This document shows positions 6,477-6,501 of a stretch of 6,501 nt of DNA, in pieces. How positions within the stretch are numbered: the stretch's first letter is position 1; each line of letters opens with the position of its first letter. The notes under the pieces were generated by a model. The model had not been told where the DNA came from and made no database searches. It saw only the letters and a list, made by a program, of their open reading frames with translations. The translations under genes and the position numbers were made by a program. Source of the DNA: Rhodoluna sp. (GTDB taxonomy: Bacteria; Actinomycetota; Actinomycetes; Actinomycetales; Microbacteriaceae); assembly GCA_026393335.1 (NCBI GenBank), contig JAPLAJ010000121.1, forward strand, positions 1 to 6,501, given 5' to 3'.

Positions 6477-6501
6477 TAGATCTCCTTCAAGAGGTCATCG
6501 C
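6476..6501 (-). CDS. Possible C-terminal end of the upstream gene, expected to be murF (cut by window edge)
   Basis: Read on the minus strand, one frame gives DDLLKEI followed by TAA, whose last A is the first base of the mraY ATG (TAATG). Such a one-base overlap matches the tight packing elsewhere in this cluster, and murF normally precedes mraY. The call is weak: only seven residues are visible, the other two frames also reach stops in this stretch (TGA at 6487-6489 and TGA at 6495-6497), and no family motif is present. Either alternative stop would put the upstream gene end about 10-18 bases before mraY. Confidence 0.35.
6482..6487 (-). promoter_or_regulatory. Shine-Dalgarno site of mraY
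   Basis: AAGGAG on the minus strand is 5 bases before the mraY ATG. It is the closest match to the consensus in the window and fixes the mraY start. Confidence 0.8.

Noticed and set aside
1..6501. A novel system, mobile element or CRISPR embedded in the cluster
   Set aside because: All but 53 bases lie in or overlap recognised or probable genes, five of them complete dcw genes; there are no repeat arrays, transposase motifs, RNA genes or foreign-looking segments.

Overview
The window is a stretch of a bacterial division and cell wall (dcw) cluster. Every recognisable gene lies on the minus strand, so transcription runs from high to low coordinates. In that order it holds the probable last codons of an upstream gene (murF expected by position), then mraY, murD, ftsW, murG and murC, and finally the first 40 codons of a gene that is most likely ftsQ. 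This order (murF-mraY-murD-ftsW-murG-murC-ftsQ, with no ddl between murC and ftsQ) is the one usual in Actinobacteria.

The proteins read as actinobacterial and most like Microbacteriaceae: the MurC N-terminus followed by GIGGSGMSG, the MurD N-terminus MSKLDELNSWHSDW, the HEAN motif of MurG, and the CYDTRDPLDLA loop of MraY. The DNA is not GC-rich; hand sampling suggests mid-40s percent GC. Together these suggest a low-GC, small-genome planktonic Microbacteriaceae (freshwater or marine Luna-type lineages). That placement is inference from remembered family features, not from a search.

The genes carry out consecutive steps of peptidoglycan precursor synthesis and its use in division. MurC and MurD add the first two residues to UDP-MurNAc in the cytoplasm, MraY moves phospho-MurNAc-pentapeptide onto undecaprenyl phosphate (lipid I), MurG adds GlcNAc (lipid II), and FtsW polymerises lipid II at the septum. 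FtsQ would link this to the divisome. Packing is very tight: mraY/murD and ftsW/murG share ATGA overlaps, murD/ftsW are 3 bases apart, and murC is followed by a tandem stop and a TTG start. The only real spacer is 50 bases between murG and murC, holding a 10-base perfect palindrome. No strong promoter, terminator, RNA gene, mobile element, repeat array or CRISPR was seen, and no stretch over 300 bases lacks a gene.

I find no undescribed system. The points worth a second look are small: two start-codon decisions, the murG-murC spacer, cysteine pairs in outward-facing loops of FtsW and MraY, a lysine in a conserved FtsW motif, the abundance of CTAG, and the possibility that MurC uses glycine rather than L-alanine.
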